Source: Dyella sp. BiH032 (lineage in GTDB: Bacteria; Pseudomonadota; Gammaproteobacteria; Xanthomonadales; Rhodanobacteraceae). From it: a stretch of DNA of 64,000 bases. The stretch covers positions 4,774,001 through 4,838,000 of the forward strand of contig NZ_CP134867.1 of NCBI RefSeq assembly GCF_031954525.1, in the 5' to 3' direction. Position numbers and translations under genes: made by a program. This document shows, one piece after another, positions 51,625 to 60,747 of the stretch. Under the pieces are notes generated by a model. That model searched no databases. It saw only the letters and a list, made by a program, of their open reading frames with translations, and had not been told where the DNA came from. The stretch's first letter is position 1, and the number at the start of each line of letters is the position of its first letter.

Positions 51625-52742
51625 GGCGGTCTCTAACATCAAGTGCACCACCCCCACGACACGGTGATGCATGGGACAGCATTACAGCCATCTGAGCGCC
51701 GAAGAACGGGGCGCGATCATGGTGGGCAAGGCACGCGGCGAGAGCGCTCGGCAGCTGGCACGGCTGCTAGGCCGTTCGGCTAGCACGATTTCCCGGGAAT
51801 TGGCGCGTAATGGGCACCGCGAACCGGCGGAGCGTCCGCGCATGGGTCGTCCGACACTTGGCTATGACGCCCGCCGTGCCGGTGCGCGGGCTCGACGGCT
51901 CGCGCGCAAGGCACGCCGACGGCGCAAGCTACATCGTGATGGGGCCTTGTGGCCCCTGGTGCGCCAGCTGTTAGCGCGCCGCTGATCACCGCAAGAAGTG
52001 AGCCGCACACTGCGCCGGCAGCATCCTGACGAGCCGGCCAAACACGTGTCCCATGAGACGATCTACACCGCGATTTATGCCATGCCGCGTGGCGAACTGC
52101 GGCGTGAGCTGGTGGCCTTGCTGCGCCAACACAAGTGCGCACGCCGTCCGCGTGGCCAAGGGGCGAACCGGCGCGGCCGCATGCAGGATCTGCCGAGTAT
52201 TCATGACCGCCCGCCGGAGGCCAACGAGCGCCTGTTACCAGGCCGTTGGGAAGGCGACTTCCTCAAGGGGGCGCGTAACCGATCGTCGGTGGGGGTGCTG
52301 GTGGATCGACGCACTTTGTTCCTGAAGCTGGTCAAGATGAAGGGGTGTTCGGCCCAGGAGGCGCTGGAGGGCTTCAGTCGCGCCTTCCAGGGCGTGCCGC
52401 CGGAGCTTCGCCAGACACTGACCTATGACCAGGGCAAGGAAATGGCGCTGTACAAGACCTTGTCCGAACGTACCGGCTTGAGCATTTATTTCGCCGATCC
52501 GCGCAGCCCCTGGCAGCGGGGCATCTGCGAAAGCACCAACGGCCTGCTGCGGCAGTACCTCCCTAAAGGCACCGATCTGTCCGTGCATAGCCAGCGAGCG
52601 CTGGATGCCATCGCTCAGGAGATGAACCTTCGGCCCCGAGCCACCTTGGGCTACCACTGTCCGGCGGAGATGTTCATGCGTGCCATGGGGCACGATGACC
52701 TCGCTCAGGCCATCGATGATGCACTTCTAGATTGACACCGCC
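51625..52742 (+). mobile_element. IS30-family insertion sequence, 1118 bp
   Basis: Imperfect terminal inverted repeats begin GGCGGT at both ends; 20 of the first 28 positions agree. A 3-bp direct repeat TAA flanks it (51622-51624 and 52743-52745), typical of IS30 transposition. It carries one transposase gene that now contains a stop codon. It inserted exactly at the base of a hairpin repeat, which is seen uninterrupted at 63257-63310. Confidence 0.93.
51671..52735 (+). pseudogene. IS30-family transposase with in-frame nonsense codon
   Basis: A 354-codon IS30 transposase frame. The HTH region reads LSAEERGAIMVGKARGESAR and GRSASTISRELARNGH. The catalytic part has WEGDFLKG (first Asp), TYDQGKEMA (second Asp) and QRGICESTNG (Glu), so the DDE triad is intact. 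A TGA at 51983-51985 (codon 105) interrupts it: the context GCGCGCCGC-TGA-TCACCGCAAGAA would read Arg-Trp-Ser-Pro-Gln-Glu if TGG. The two halves are in the same frame. A GTG or ATG restart near 51998 could make the catalytic half alone, without the DNA-binding HTH. Confidence 0.93.
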
Positions 52743-53041
52743 TAACCAAGAAGAAGGGCCCCCTGCGCGACGCCCTCCGGTGGCCTTCGCCACCTCCGGG
52801 TGCGTTGAGGACTGGCCGGGCTTTTCGATCTGGCATCCCTGCCCGAATCGAAAAGGCGGGGACGTCCTGTCCCCGCCCGCCTGCGGCGGCCTGATCGTCC
52901 AGCCCTCACCGCCGCGAAGGGAACCCGGGAGATCAAGAGCATCACGGAGCGTCGCTTCGCTCGCTCTTGTTTTTGTTTTTCTTGCCGCGGTCCTGCACTT
53001 CTCCTTCTCCCCTCCGGGGAGAAGGCGGGATGAGGGGCGGG
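52743..53041 (-). repeat. composite repeat, copy 1, right part
   Basis: Reverse-complement copy of about 62960-63259, highly similar by eye along its whole length, though with scattered differences and small indels. It includes the GGCGGGGACG/CGTCCTGTCCCCGCC hairpin and ends in the CCTTCTCCCC (53003-53012) / GGGGAGAAGG (53016-53025) hairpin plus GGATGAGGGG. No convincing gene lies in it. Confidence 0.85.
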
Positions 53042-53631
53042 GGCTGGCGGGAACGCCGCTAGAGCCATAGCGCCCATGCAAGTTGGACGAGCTACCAGCA
53101 GCCCCGGGGCAAGACACAGGGGAAGGCTTTGGAGTGCACTCACGGCACTCTTGCACTAGGGATGGATCGAAGGTCTCGCTCCGTAGGACCCCTCACCCCG
53201 CCCTCTCCCCGGAGGGGAGAGGGAGAAGTGCGGTGCTATCGCCAGAACGCTACACGCCAGCGCAACACATCCCGTCCTCTCCGCTTCGGCGCCTCGAAGT
53301 CCCCTCCACGTACCTCAGTTCCTCTTCGAGTCGCGCGGTCCAGCAGCCGAGAAAACATCACGTGCTCTCCCAACCCCCGCCGCGAGCCTTTGACTTGAGG
53401 CCATTTCTCTTTGGTTACTTTCTCTCGAGGCCCCCCTTGAGGGGGTTGGGCCAGCAAAGAGAAAGTAACTCGGGCGCCGGCAGGCGTCCGACATGCCCGC
53501 TGCATAAGCGGCCAGGTTGCGAAAACGCAACCTTAGTGCGAACGACGAAGAACAGCCCCGCCGACCGGCGAGCCCCCAAAACACCCGCCGCACAAGTGAC
53601 CAAGTCGCGAAACCGCCGCCCAGTGCCCCGC
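53042..53631. repeat. gene-free repeat-rich region downstream of uvrD
   Basis: Holds a fourth CCCTCTCCCC/GGGGAGAGGG hairpin (53201-53210 and 53214-53223) and a hairpin-pair repeat at 53406-53490. That repeat has the stem GTTACTTTCTCT (53414-53425) / AGAGAAAGTAAC (53458-53469), followed by CGGGCGCC-GGCA-GGCGTCCG (53471-53490). No open frame here has a family signature or ribosome site. Confidence 0.75.
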
Positions 53632-55839
53632 CTAAATCGCAGTCAAATTCGCATACGCCGCCACCAACCACTTACTCCCCGCCGCCTCGAAGTTCACCTG
53701 CAGGCGCGTATGCGCGCCGCTGCCCTCCGCGCTCACCACCACGCCTTCGCCGAAGCTCGGGTGGCTCACTCGCTGGCCGAGCTTCACCGGCAGGTCTTCC
53801 TTCAGCGAGGGCGCGGGTTCGGCGAAGCGGCCGGCGTACAGTGGGCGTGACACCTGCACGCGCGGGCGTACCTCGTCGACCAGGTCCGGCGGGATTTCGG
53901 CGAGGAAGCGCGAGGGGCGCGCCAGCATCTCCACGCCGTGCATGCGGCGCGATTCGGCATAGGTGATGACCAGCCGCTGCCGCGCGCGCGTGATGCCGAC
54001 ATAAGCGAGGCGGCGTTCTTCCTCCAGGCGGCCTTCGTCTTCCACCGAGCGCTGGCTGGGGAACAGGCCTTCCTCCATGCCCACCAGGAACACCACCGGG
54101 AATTCCAGGCCCTTGGCCGAGTGCAGCGTCATCAGCTGCACGCAGTCGTCCCAAGCTTCGCCCTGCCCCTCACCGGCTTCCAGGGCTGCGTGCGAGAGGA
54201 AGGCGGACAGCTCGCTCAGGCCGGCTTCGACATCTTCTTGCGTGGGCTCGAAGCGGCTGGCGACGTTGACCAGTTCGTCCAAGTTCTCCACGCGCGATTC
54301 GGCGTTGCCGCGGCTGTCTTTCTCGTAGAAGTCGCGCAGGCCGGTGTGGGTGATGGCGTGTTCGATCTGTTCGGCGAGCGCGAGGCTGGTCGCTTCGACC
54401 TCGTCGCCGGTGCGGCCGGAAAAAGTGCGCGCCATGTCGTCGATCATCGCCAGGAACGCTTTGACCGCGTTCTTCGCGCGACCGGCGAGTTCGCGGCCGA
54501 CGCCCAGCTCGTTCAGCGCGGCCTCCCACAGCGACGTGCCCTCGCCGCGCGCGCGTCGCCGCAACGCGTCGAGCGTGCGGTCGCCGATGCCGCGCGGCGG
54601 CGTGTTCACCGCGCGCTCGAAAGCCGCATCGTCGTGGTGGTTGGCGCACAGGCGCAGATAGGCCAGCGCGTCCTTGATCTCCGCGCGTTCGAAGAAGCGC
54701 AGCCCGCCGTAGACGCGGTACGGAATGTCGCGCTGGATGAGCTGCTCTTCGAAGTTGCGCGACTGCGCGTTGGAGCGATACAGAATGGCGCAGTCGCGCG
54801 CGTCGCCATGCTCGGCGATGTACTCGCGGATGCGCTCGATCACGAAGCGCGCTTCGTCCTGTTCGTTGTAGGCGGCGTACAGCGAAATGCGCTCGCCGTC
54901 CTCGCCCGCGGTCCACAGCTGCTTGCCCAGGCGGCTGCCGTTGCACGCGATCACCGCGTTGGCCGCCTTGAGGATGGTGGAGGTGGAGCGGTAGTTCTGC
55001 TCCAGCTTGATGGTCTTGGCGCCGGGGAAATCGCGCAGGAACTGCTGCACGTTCTCCACCTTCGCGCCGCGCCAGCCGTAGATCGCCTGGTCGTCGTCGC
55101 CCACCACGAAGACCTGGCCCGTGCTGCCGGCCAGCACGCGGATCCACGCGTACTGCAGCGTGTTGGTGTCCTGGAACTCGTCGATCAGCAGATAGCGCCA
55201 GCGCTGCTGGTAGTGCTCCAGCACGGCAGGGTGCTTCAGCCACAGCTCGTGCGCACGCAGCAGCAGCTCGGCGAAATCGACCAGCCCGGCGCGACGACAG
55301 GCGTCCTCGTAAGCCTGGTAGATCTGCACGAAGGTGCGCGTGACTGGATGGTCGCGGTGCTCGATGTTCTCCGGGCGCTTGCCTTCGTCCTTCCAGCTGT
55401 TGATCTGCCAGGTGGCCTGGCGCGGCGGGAACTTGGCCTCGTCCAGACCGAGCCCGGCGACCACGCGTTTGACGATGCGCTGCTGGTCGTCGGCGTCGAG
55501 GATCTGGAAACCCTCCGGCAATTCCGCCTCGCGCCAGTGCCGGCGCAACAGCCGATGGGCGATGCCGTGGAAGGTGCCCACGGTGAGGCCCTGCGTGCCG
55601 CCGCCGATGAGCTGGTCCAGGCGGCCCCGCATTTCGCCAGCGGCCTTGTTGGTGAAGGTCACGGCCAGGACCGCCCACGGCGGCACCTGCAGCACCTGGG
55701 TGAGCCAGCCGATGCGGTGGGTGAGTACACGGGTCTTGCCGGAACCTGCGCCGGCCAGCACCAGATAGTGGCCGGGCGGCGCGCAGACGGCTTCGCGCTG
55801 CGCGTCGTTGAGCTTGTCGATCAAATGCGAGACATCCAT
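53632..55839 (-). CDS. uvrD: DNA helicase II (UvrD)
   Basis: A 735-residue superfamily 1 helicase very close to E. coli UvrD. It unwinds DNA 3'-5' in mismatch and excision repair. Motif I AGAGSGKTRVLTHRI (about 27-41), VTFTNKAAGEMR, motif II DEFQDTNTLQYAWIR, GDDDQAIYGWRGA, LEQNYRST, LMTLHSAKGLEFPVVF and VGITRARQRLVITYAES are intact. The start MDVSHLIDKLNDAQREAV matches E. coli. Ends in the repeat region; no clear terminator other than the hairpin repeats. Confidence 0.98.
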   Translation of the reverse strand: MDVSHLIDKLNDAQREAVCAPPGHYLVLAGAGSGKTRVLTHRIGWLTQVLQVPPWAVLAVTFTNKAAGEMRGRLDQLIGGGTQGLTVGTFHGIAHRLLRRHWREAELPEGFQILDADDQQRIVKRVVAGLGLDEAKFPPRQATWQINSWKDEGKRPENIEHRDHPVTRTFVQIYQAYEDACRRAGLVDFAELLLRAHELWLKHPAVLEHYQQRWRYLLIDEFQDTNTLQYAWIRVLAGSTGQVFVVGDDDQAIYGWRGAKVENVQQFLRDFPGAKTIKLEQNYRSTSTILKAANAVIACNGSRLGKQLWTAGEDGERISLYAAYNEQDEARFVIERIREYIAEHGDARDCAILYRSNAQSRNFEEQLIQRDIPYRVYGGLRFFERAEIKDALAYLRLCANHHDDAAFERAVNTPPRGIGDRTLDALRRRARGEGTSLWEAALNELGVGRELAGRAKNAVKAFLAMIDDMARTFSGRTGDEVEATSLALAEQIEHAITHTGLRDFYEKDSRGNAESRVENLDELVNVASRFEPTQEDVEAGLSELSAFLSHAALEAGEGQGEAWDDCVQLMTLHSAKGLEFPVVFLVGMEEGLFPSQRSVEDEGRLEEERRLAYVGITRARQRLVITYAESRRMHGVEMLARPSRFLAEIPPDLVDEVRPRVQVSRPLYAGRFAEPAPSLKEDLPVKLGQRVSHPSFGEGVVVSAEGSGAHTRLQVNFEAAGSKWLVAAYANLTAI

Positions 55840-56008
55840 CGGGGGATTGTAGCCGGGGCGGGTCTCAGGGACGGCAACGGGATGCCGAGGCGTGCCGAGG
55901 CCGGGCACGCGGCGCGCTTCCCGTTTCTCCGCTGAACGCAAGAACCTGTCCGCGAACCGAGGCCGCGCGGCGCTGGTCTCCAGCTGGCCCGCATCCTCGA
56001 GTTGCACC

Positions 56009-56344
56009 ATGAACTGGTCGCCCAAGACGAAACCGCTGGACCACGACATCTGCGTCCATATCTTCACCGCGTCCGCCGCGATGGTCGGCGTGTGCATCAC
56101 GGTCATCGGCATCCTGCGCGTGGCGGTGTCGATGCGGCGCGCGGACCTGATCGGCAACGACCTGCTGGCGGTGAACACCATCCTCTATCTGCTGGCCTGC
56201 CTGCTGTCGTATTGGGCACTGCGCACGCGCAGCCTCCGCCGCAACCACCGGCTGGAGCGAATCTCCGACGCATTGTTCCTGCTGGCGCTGACCCTTACCA
56301 CGGTCAACGCCGCCTTCCTCACCTGGGCGGTGTCGAAAGGTTGA
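56009..56344 (+). CDS. small hypothetical membrane protein
   Basis: A 111-residue protein with three hydrophobic segments (about 13-36, 47-67 and 86-107) separated by basic loops (RRADLIGN and RTRSLRRNHRLERI). No family recognised. It lies between uvrD and hemY, divergent from uvrD and convergent with hemY. The ATG has little ribosome-site support, and the upstream in-frame extension reads through uvrD's promoter. Moderately confident because the hydrophobic pattern is clear. Confidence 0.6.
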   Translation: MNWSPKTKPLDHDICVHIFTASAAMVGVCITVIGILRVAVSMRRADLIGNDLLAVNTILYLLACLLSYWALRTRSLRRNHRLERISDALFLLALTLTTVNAAFLTWAVSKG

Positions 56345-56365
56345 GGCGCGGGGCCTGCCCGGGGC

Positions 56366-57625
56366 TCATTCGCGCAGACGCGGCACGCCGTGCTCGCTGC
56401 GCTCCTCGACCGCCACCGGGCGCGTGTCCAGGCGCGGACCGTGCAGCTTGTCCTGCGGCAGCGGCGTCACCGTGGCGCCGCGATGGAAAGCCAGCGCGTT
56501 GCGATAACACTGGCGCGCCAGCGCATCGTCGCCTTCGCCGGCATAGGCGTCGCCCAGCGCTTCCCAGGCCTCGGCGGTGGGCTTGAGCGCGAGCGAGCGC
56601 TCCAGGTACGGATGCGCCTTGGACCACAGCTTCAGCCGCACGCACATGCGGCCCAAGGTGATCAGCAGGTAGGGGTCGTTGGGATGGGTGTCGAGCCAGG
56701 CTTCGGCGCGGCGCAGGCGTGCATCGAGATTGTCGTCGCCGAGCATGCCGTAGGTTTCGATCAGCTGCGGCGACCACTCGCGGCGCAGGGCCGACTCCAC
56801 TTCGTCCATCGCCGGCAGCACCATGCCGAAACCGGCCGCGGCGCGTGCGTAGGCGTCGATGGCGGCCGGCGCGCGGCGCTGCGTCTTGGGCAGCTGCGAC
56901 CACAGCTGGTTGAGCACGGCGCCGTCCGGCGCGGCGCGCAGCGAAGCGGCGAGCACCTGGGCTTCCAGCGCGGCATAGTTCTTCGCGCCGAGCGCGCCGC
57001 TCTTCTGGATCGGTTCCAGCGCCTCGCGCGCGCGGCGGTAATCGCCGGTCGCCAGCGAGGCGATGGCCAGCTCGCGCCAGCCGCCGGGGCTGAGCGTGCC
57101 GGCGTCGGCCTCGGGCGCCAGCAGCGCCACCGCTTCGGCCGCCTTGCCGTCGCGGCGCAGCACGCGGGCGCGCAGCACCCGCGCGGCGCGCGGTGCGGAC
57201 TGGCCGGCTTCGGCCAACGCTTCGAGTGCACGGCCATGCTCGCCGCGCCGCGAGGCCGCTTCGGCCGAGGCGAGCAGCGCGGGGCCGCGCAAGGTATCGA
57301 GCCGCGAGGCCCGGTTGAGATCGCGTTCCGCGTCGCCATGCCGCCCTTCCATCAGCGCGACCAGGCCGTCGCCCAGGCGCTGCCGGCTGACCCGGCGATG
57401 GCGGCGCGACAACGCGCCAAACGGCCAGCGCGCGAGACGCCACGCGGCGGTGAGCACACCCCAGGCGACCAGCAATGCCACGGTGGCCGCCACGACCGAC
57501 ATCTCGGCCTGCCAGCCGCGCAGCTGGATCAGCACGTAGCCCGGGTCCTCCGCCACCCAGTGCCAACCGAACGCGGCGATCGCCGCGACGGCCACCAGCA
57601 ACAGGATCCAGCGCCACAGGTTCAT
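56366..57625 (-). CDS. hemY: HemY heme biosynthesis-associated TPR protein
   Basis: A 419-residue HemY. N-terminal membrane hairpin (about 5-22 and 42-62), then a cytoplasmic or periplasmic TPR region with SRLDTLRGPALLASAEAASR, PNDPYLLITLGRMCVRLKLW and AWEALGDAYAGEGDDALARQ. It is thought to help late heme synthesis; the biochemical task is unproven. The start overlaps the hemX stop by 4 nt. Last gene of the hemD-hemX-hemY operon. Confidence 0.9.
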   Translation of the reverse strand: MNLWRWILLLVAVAAIAAFGWHWVAEDPGYVLIQLRGWQAEMSVVAATVALLVAWGVLTAAWRLARWPFGALSRRHRRVSRQRLGDGLVALMEGRHGDAERDLNRASRLDTLRGPALLASAEAASRRGEHGRALEALAEAGQSAPRAARVLRARVLRRDGKAAEAVALLAPEADAGTLSPGGWRELAIASLATGDYRRAREALEPIQKSGALGAKNYAALEAQVLAASLRAAPDGAVLNQLWSQLPKTQRRAPAAIDAYARAAAGFGMVLPAMDEVESALRREWSPQLIETYGMLGDDNLDARLRRAEAWLDTHPNDPYLLITLGRMCVRLKLWSKAHPYLERSLALKPTAEAWEALGDAYAGEGDDALARQCYRNALAFHRGATVTPLPQDKLHGPRLDTRPVAVEERSEHGVPRLRE

Positions 57626-58722
57626 GGCTTGGCCCCGGCTTCCGGCTTGGCTTCCGGCCGGGCTTCCGCGCCCGCCGGTCGCAGCACGTGCACGGCACGC
57701 AGGTTACGCAGCTCGGCGAGCGCGGCTCCCAGCTCGACCGGCGCGGCGGCCGGCAGCTGTTTTTCCAGTTCGGCGAGCCGGGCGCGGGCCTGCTGCACGG
57801 CCGGGGCGTTTGCATCGAACTGCGCCGCGAGGTTGGCGTCGGCGCGCTTGAGCGCCGCGGCATAGCCCTCGGCGTCATAGGCGAGCAGCGCGGCTTGCGC
57901 CTGCGCCAGGTCCAGCCCCACCAGTTCCCGCGCGAAACGCGCGTCGGCCATCGACAGCGGCGCGCCGTTCACGCGCTGCACGCGGATCACGTCCACCAGC
58001 GAGCGGCGCACGCGCGCCCATGCGGTGTCGGCGGCCGCGTCTTCGGTGCGGTCCAGCGGCTTGAGCGGCCACTGCGCCGAGGCTTCGCGCAGACGGTTGA
58101 GCCCATCGAGCGCAGCGGCCTGGGTCGCCGGCTGGCTCTTGGCCAGCGCTTCGCGCTCGGCGTTGATGCTCTGGCGCAGGCCGGAGAACGCACCGTCGTT
58201 CACCGCAGCGAGCGTCTGGTCTGCCAGCGCATAAGCGGCCGCGGCGCCCTGTGCATCGCGGAACAGCGCATAGCGTTCCTTGGCCATGCGCAGCAGCGTT
58301 TCGGTTTCGTCCAGCAACATGCCGTCGTGGCCGGAGAGCGTCTTTTCGGACAGCTTGGCGACCGCGTCCTCCAGATTGCGCGTGCGCTCGGCCTGGCCGA
58401 GCAGTTCCTCGCGCAGGGAGCGGTTGACCTGGTCGGCGTCGCCCAGGCGCTGGCGCAGCAGCCCGCGCTCGTTGTCGAGCGCGTCGAGGGTGCGTTCCAT
58501 GTTGGCCACACGCGCCGTCAGGCCTGCCGCGGTCTGCGCCGCCCCGCGCACGCTGCTCTCCTGCACGTACTGGCGCCAGCCCACATAGCCGGCGCCGCCG
58601 ATGGCGACCACCGCAAGCAGCGTGGCGAGGGCAATGGTGCCGCCGCGACGCGGCGCGGCGGAGGGGGCGGGCGCCTTCACGGCGCCGTCTGGCGTAGCGG
58701 TGTCCTGGCTCATGCGCGCCAT
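57622..58722 (-). CDS. hemX: HemX-family membrane protein (uroporphyrinogen-III C-methyltransferase-like)
   Basis: A 366-residue HemX. One membrane segment (about 30-48) followed by a coiled-coil region (about 65-125, LTARVANMERTLDALDNERG) and the conserved DETETLLRMAKERYALFRDA core. C-terminal tail rich in Ala, Glu, Pro and Lys. Its annotated methyltransferase function is doubtful because it lacks a SAM domain. A start three codons later (MSQDTAT) is also possible. Middle gene of the hem operon. Confidence 0.88.
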   Translation of the reverse strand: MARMSQDTATPDGAVKAPAPSAAPRRGGTIALATLLAVVAIGGAGYVGWRQYVQESSVRGAAQTAAGLTARVANMERTLDALDNERGLLRQRLGDADQVNRSLREELLGQAERTRNLEDAVAKLSEKTLSGHDGMLLDETETLLRMAKERYALFRDAQGAAAAYALADQTLAAVNDGAFSGLRQSINAEREALAKSQPATQAAALDGLNRLREASAQWPLKPLDRTEDAAADTAWARVRRSLVDVIRVQRVNGAPLSMADARFARELVGLDLAQAQAALLAYDAEGYAAALKRADANLAAQFDANAPAVQQARARLAELEKQLPAAAPVELGAALAELRNLRAVHVLRPAGAEARPEAKPEAGAKP

Positions 58723-58782
58723 GCTAGCAGCCCCCGCGCGAGGCTTCGCATCAAGCGGGCGTGAAAGCGCGGAGAAACGGCG

Positions 58783-59529
58783 TTATCGGCGCGCGGCTTC
58801 GTCCAGCAGGTCGGCAGCGAGCGCCGATGCGGCGATGCGCACGCGGCCGAAGCCCGCCGCGCGCGCGGCCTGGGCCAGGCGCTCGCTGCTGGCAATGGCC
58901 GTGGCCGCGCACAGGCGCGCCCATGCGGACGGCGGCAACTGCGCGCGCAGGTGGTCCAGGGCTTCGGCGCTGGAGAGCAGCACACGAGCCGAACGCGGCA
59001 AGGCGACGACGGCGTCGAGGTGCGTACGACGCAGGCGCGGCGCCACCCGCTGGTACACGTGCAATTCGCGCAGCGACGCGCCGCGCGCAGCGAACTGTTC
59101 ACGCAGCAGCCCGCGGCCGCCCGCTGCACCGATCAGCGCGACGCGGCGGCCGCGCAATTCGCGCAACAGCGGATGCGCCAGCAGGCCCTCGCTGTCCTGG
59201 CGCTCCGGCGCGTGCGCGGCGATGCCATGCCGGCGCAGCGCGCGCGCCGTCCCCTGGCCGACCGCCAGCACCGTCGCGCGCGTGCGCAGCGGAGCGAGCC
59301 GCGCGGCGAAGCGCACCGCCGCCGGACTGGTGAACACCAGCAGGTCGTCGCGCAGCGCTTTGCGCAAGGCCGCGGTGGCGCCTGGCACGTCATCCACGCC
59401 ACGCAGCGACAGCCCCGGCAGCGCCAGCGGCTCGCCGCCGCGCGCACGGACCTGCCGCGCGACCGGCGCGGCCGTGCCGGCCGGGCGCGTGATCACGACG
59501 ACGCGGCCGGCGAGCGACTTCGGGGGCAT
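58783..59529 (-). CDS. hemD: uroporphyrinogen-III synthase
   Basis: A 248-residue HemD. It closes hydroxymethylbilane to uroporphyrinogen III. Family-typical features are the start VVVITRPAGTAAPVARQVRA, LLVFTSPAAVRFAARL and LLSSAEALDHLRAQL. Overall sequence is poorly conserved, as usual for HemD. A start six codons upstream (59547) is also open. hemC is not adjacent; the divergent neighbour is a thioesterase gene. Confidence 0.88.
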   Translation of the reverse strand: MPPKSLAGRVVVITRPAGTAAPVARQVRARGGEPLALPGLSLRGVDDVPGATAALRKALRDDLLVFTSPAAVRFAARLAPLRTRATVLAVGQGTARALRRHGIAAHAPERQDSEGLLAHPLLRELRGRRVALIGAAGGRGLLREQFAARGASLRELHVYQRVAPRLRRTHLDAVVALPRSARVLLSSAEALDHLRAQLPPSAWARLCAATAIASSERLAQAARAAGFGRVRIAASALAADLLDEAARR

Positions 59530-59715
59530 GGCGCGATCCGGTGCCATCGGGATGTCCGCGGGGAGAGGCCTGCAGTGTAGCCAGTGAGGGCGACGGCAAA
59601 GCGGGCTCGTCGCGCGGGATCGCAAGAACGCATGGCCCGGCGAGCCCTCGTCCCGCCTCCGGCGGGCGGCTACACTTTCCGGCTCCCCATCCCCCGCAGA
59701 TCCCGTACGCCCCGC

Positions 59716-60180
59716 ATGAACTCCGCTACGCCCGCCCAGGATCTGATCGATTTCATCCGCGAGTCGATCCCCCTCGCCCGCAGCATGGATCTGCGCCTGC
59801 ACAGCCATGACGATGCGCACCTGGCCATCGCCGCGCCGCTGCCGCCCAACATCAACGACAAGGGCTGCGCGTTCGGCGGCAGCCTGGTCAGCCTGATGAC
59901 GCTCAGCGGCTGGGGCCTGGTAGAGCTGGAGCTGCGCCGGCGCGACTTCGACTGCGACGTGTTCGTGGCCGAGTCGACCGTGCAGTACCTGGCGCCGGTA
60001 TGGGACGACTTCCTCAGCGAAGCGCGCCTCGCTTCCGGGGCGGATTGGGACACCTTCTTCCACACCTTGCGCACGCGCGGCCGCGCGCGGGTGGAAGTCG
60101 CCTGCCACGTCCCCGGCGAAACGCCGGACAAGCCGGCCGCCACGCTGAGCGCGCGCTTCGTCGCAAAACGCCGCGACTGA
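59716..60180 (+). CDS. hotdog-fold thioesterase (YiiD C-terminal domain type)
   Basis: A 154-residue hotdog protein of the YiiD_C group. NINDKGCAFGGSLVSLMTLS, VAESTVQYLAPV and the SGADWDTFFHTL stretch are typical. It probably hydrolyses an acyl-CoA or acyl-ACP. Starts at MNSATPAQDLIDFIR. Divergent from hemD with a 186-bp spacer; a lipoprotein gene follows 68 bp downstream. Confidence 0.88.
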   Translation: MNSATPAQDLIDFIRESIPLARSMDLRLHSHDDAHLAIAAPLPPNINDKGCAFGGSLVSLMTLSGWGLVELELRRRDFDCDVFVAESTVQYLAPVWDDFLSEARLASGADWDTFFHTLRTRGRARVEVACHVPGETPDKPAATLSARFVAKRRD

Positions 60181-60248
60181 CGCCGGCGGCGGTGCCGCGG
60201 CGCGACGCTTGCGGCAGAATGGGCCGGTCTTCACCGGGGGAACCGCCC

Positions 60249-60656
60249 ATGCGCCGCCTGCTCGTCCTCGCCCTGCTCACGCTGCTGCTCGCCGGTTGCG
60301 CGTCCGACCGCCGCAACCAGGCGCTCACCAACACGCTCAACGCGTATGCCGGCGTGGTCCGCTGGGGCGACTTCGGGAGCGCGCTGCAATTCGTCGATCC
60401 CAAGCTGCGCGCCGAGCATCCGCCGAGCGCACTGCAGATGGCCCGCTACGAGCAGTTCCGCGTCACCGGCTACGACGATGGCCAGGGCCCGGCGCCCGGG
60501 GCCGAGAACGAGGTGCACCAGGTGGTCGCGATCAGCCTGGTGAACAACAACACCCAGGCCGAGCGCACGGTGATCGACCGCCAGACCTGGCACTACGACC
60601 CGGCAACCAACCATTGGTGGCTGGTCTCGGGCCTGCCCGACATCACCGCGCAGTAG
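60249..60656 (+). CDS. hypothetical lipoprotein
   Basis: A 135-residue lipoprotein with a clear lipobox LLLAGC (Cys17). The mature part includes TNTLNAYAGVVRWGDFGSAL, RYEQFRVTGYDDG and RQTWHYDPATNHWWLVSGLP, an SnoaL/NTF2-like length and pattern. Function unknown. A GGGG tract lies just before the ATG. Confidence 0.8.
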   Translation: MRRLLVLALLTLLLAGCASDRRNQALTNTLNAYAGVVRWGDFGSALQFVDPKLRAEHPPSALQMARYEQFRVTGYDDGQGPAPGAENEVHQVVAISLVNNNTQAERTVIDRQTWHYDPATNHWWLVSGLPDITAQ

Positions 60657-60747
60657 CCGCCGGGGCCGCGCGCGGGGGCCGGCGCTGCCCGTATAATCGC
60701 GGGTTCACTCCATCGCGCGGCCGGTCCGCGCCCGCGGAAACCATCGA

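Noticed and set aside
53083..53850. Plus-strand open frame across the repeats and the uvrD 3' end
   Set aside because: It runs through hairpin repeats and antisense uvrD; composition shows no protein-like pattern.
60692..60697. TATAAT before the rhodanese-like gene as a promoter
   Set aside because: The -10 is perfect, but no -35 is visible and it lies inside a CCCG..CGGG palindrome; not enough to list as a feature.
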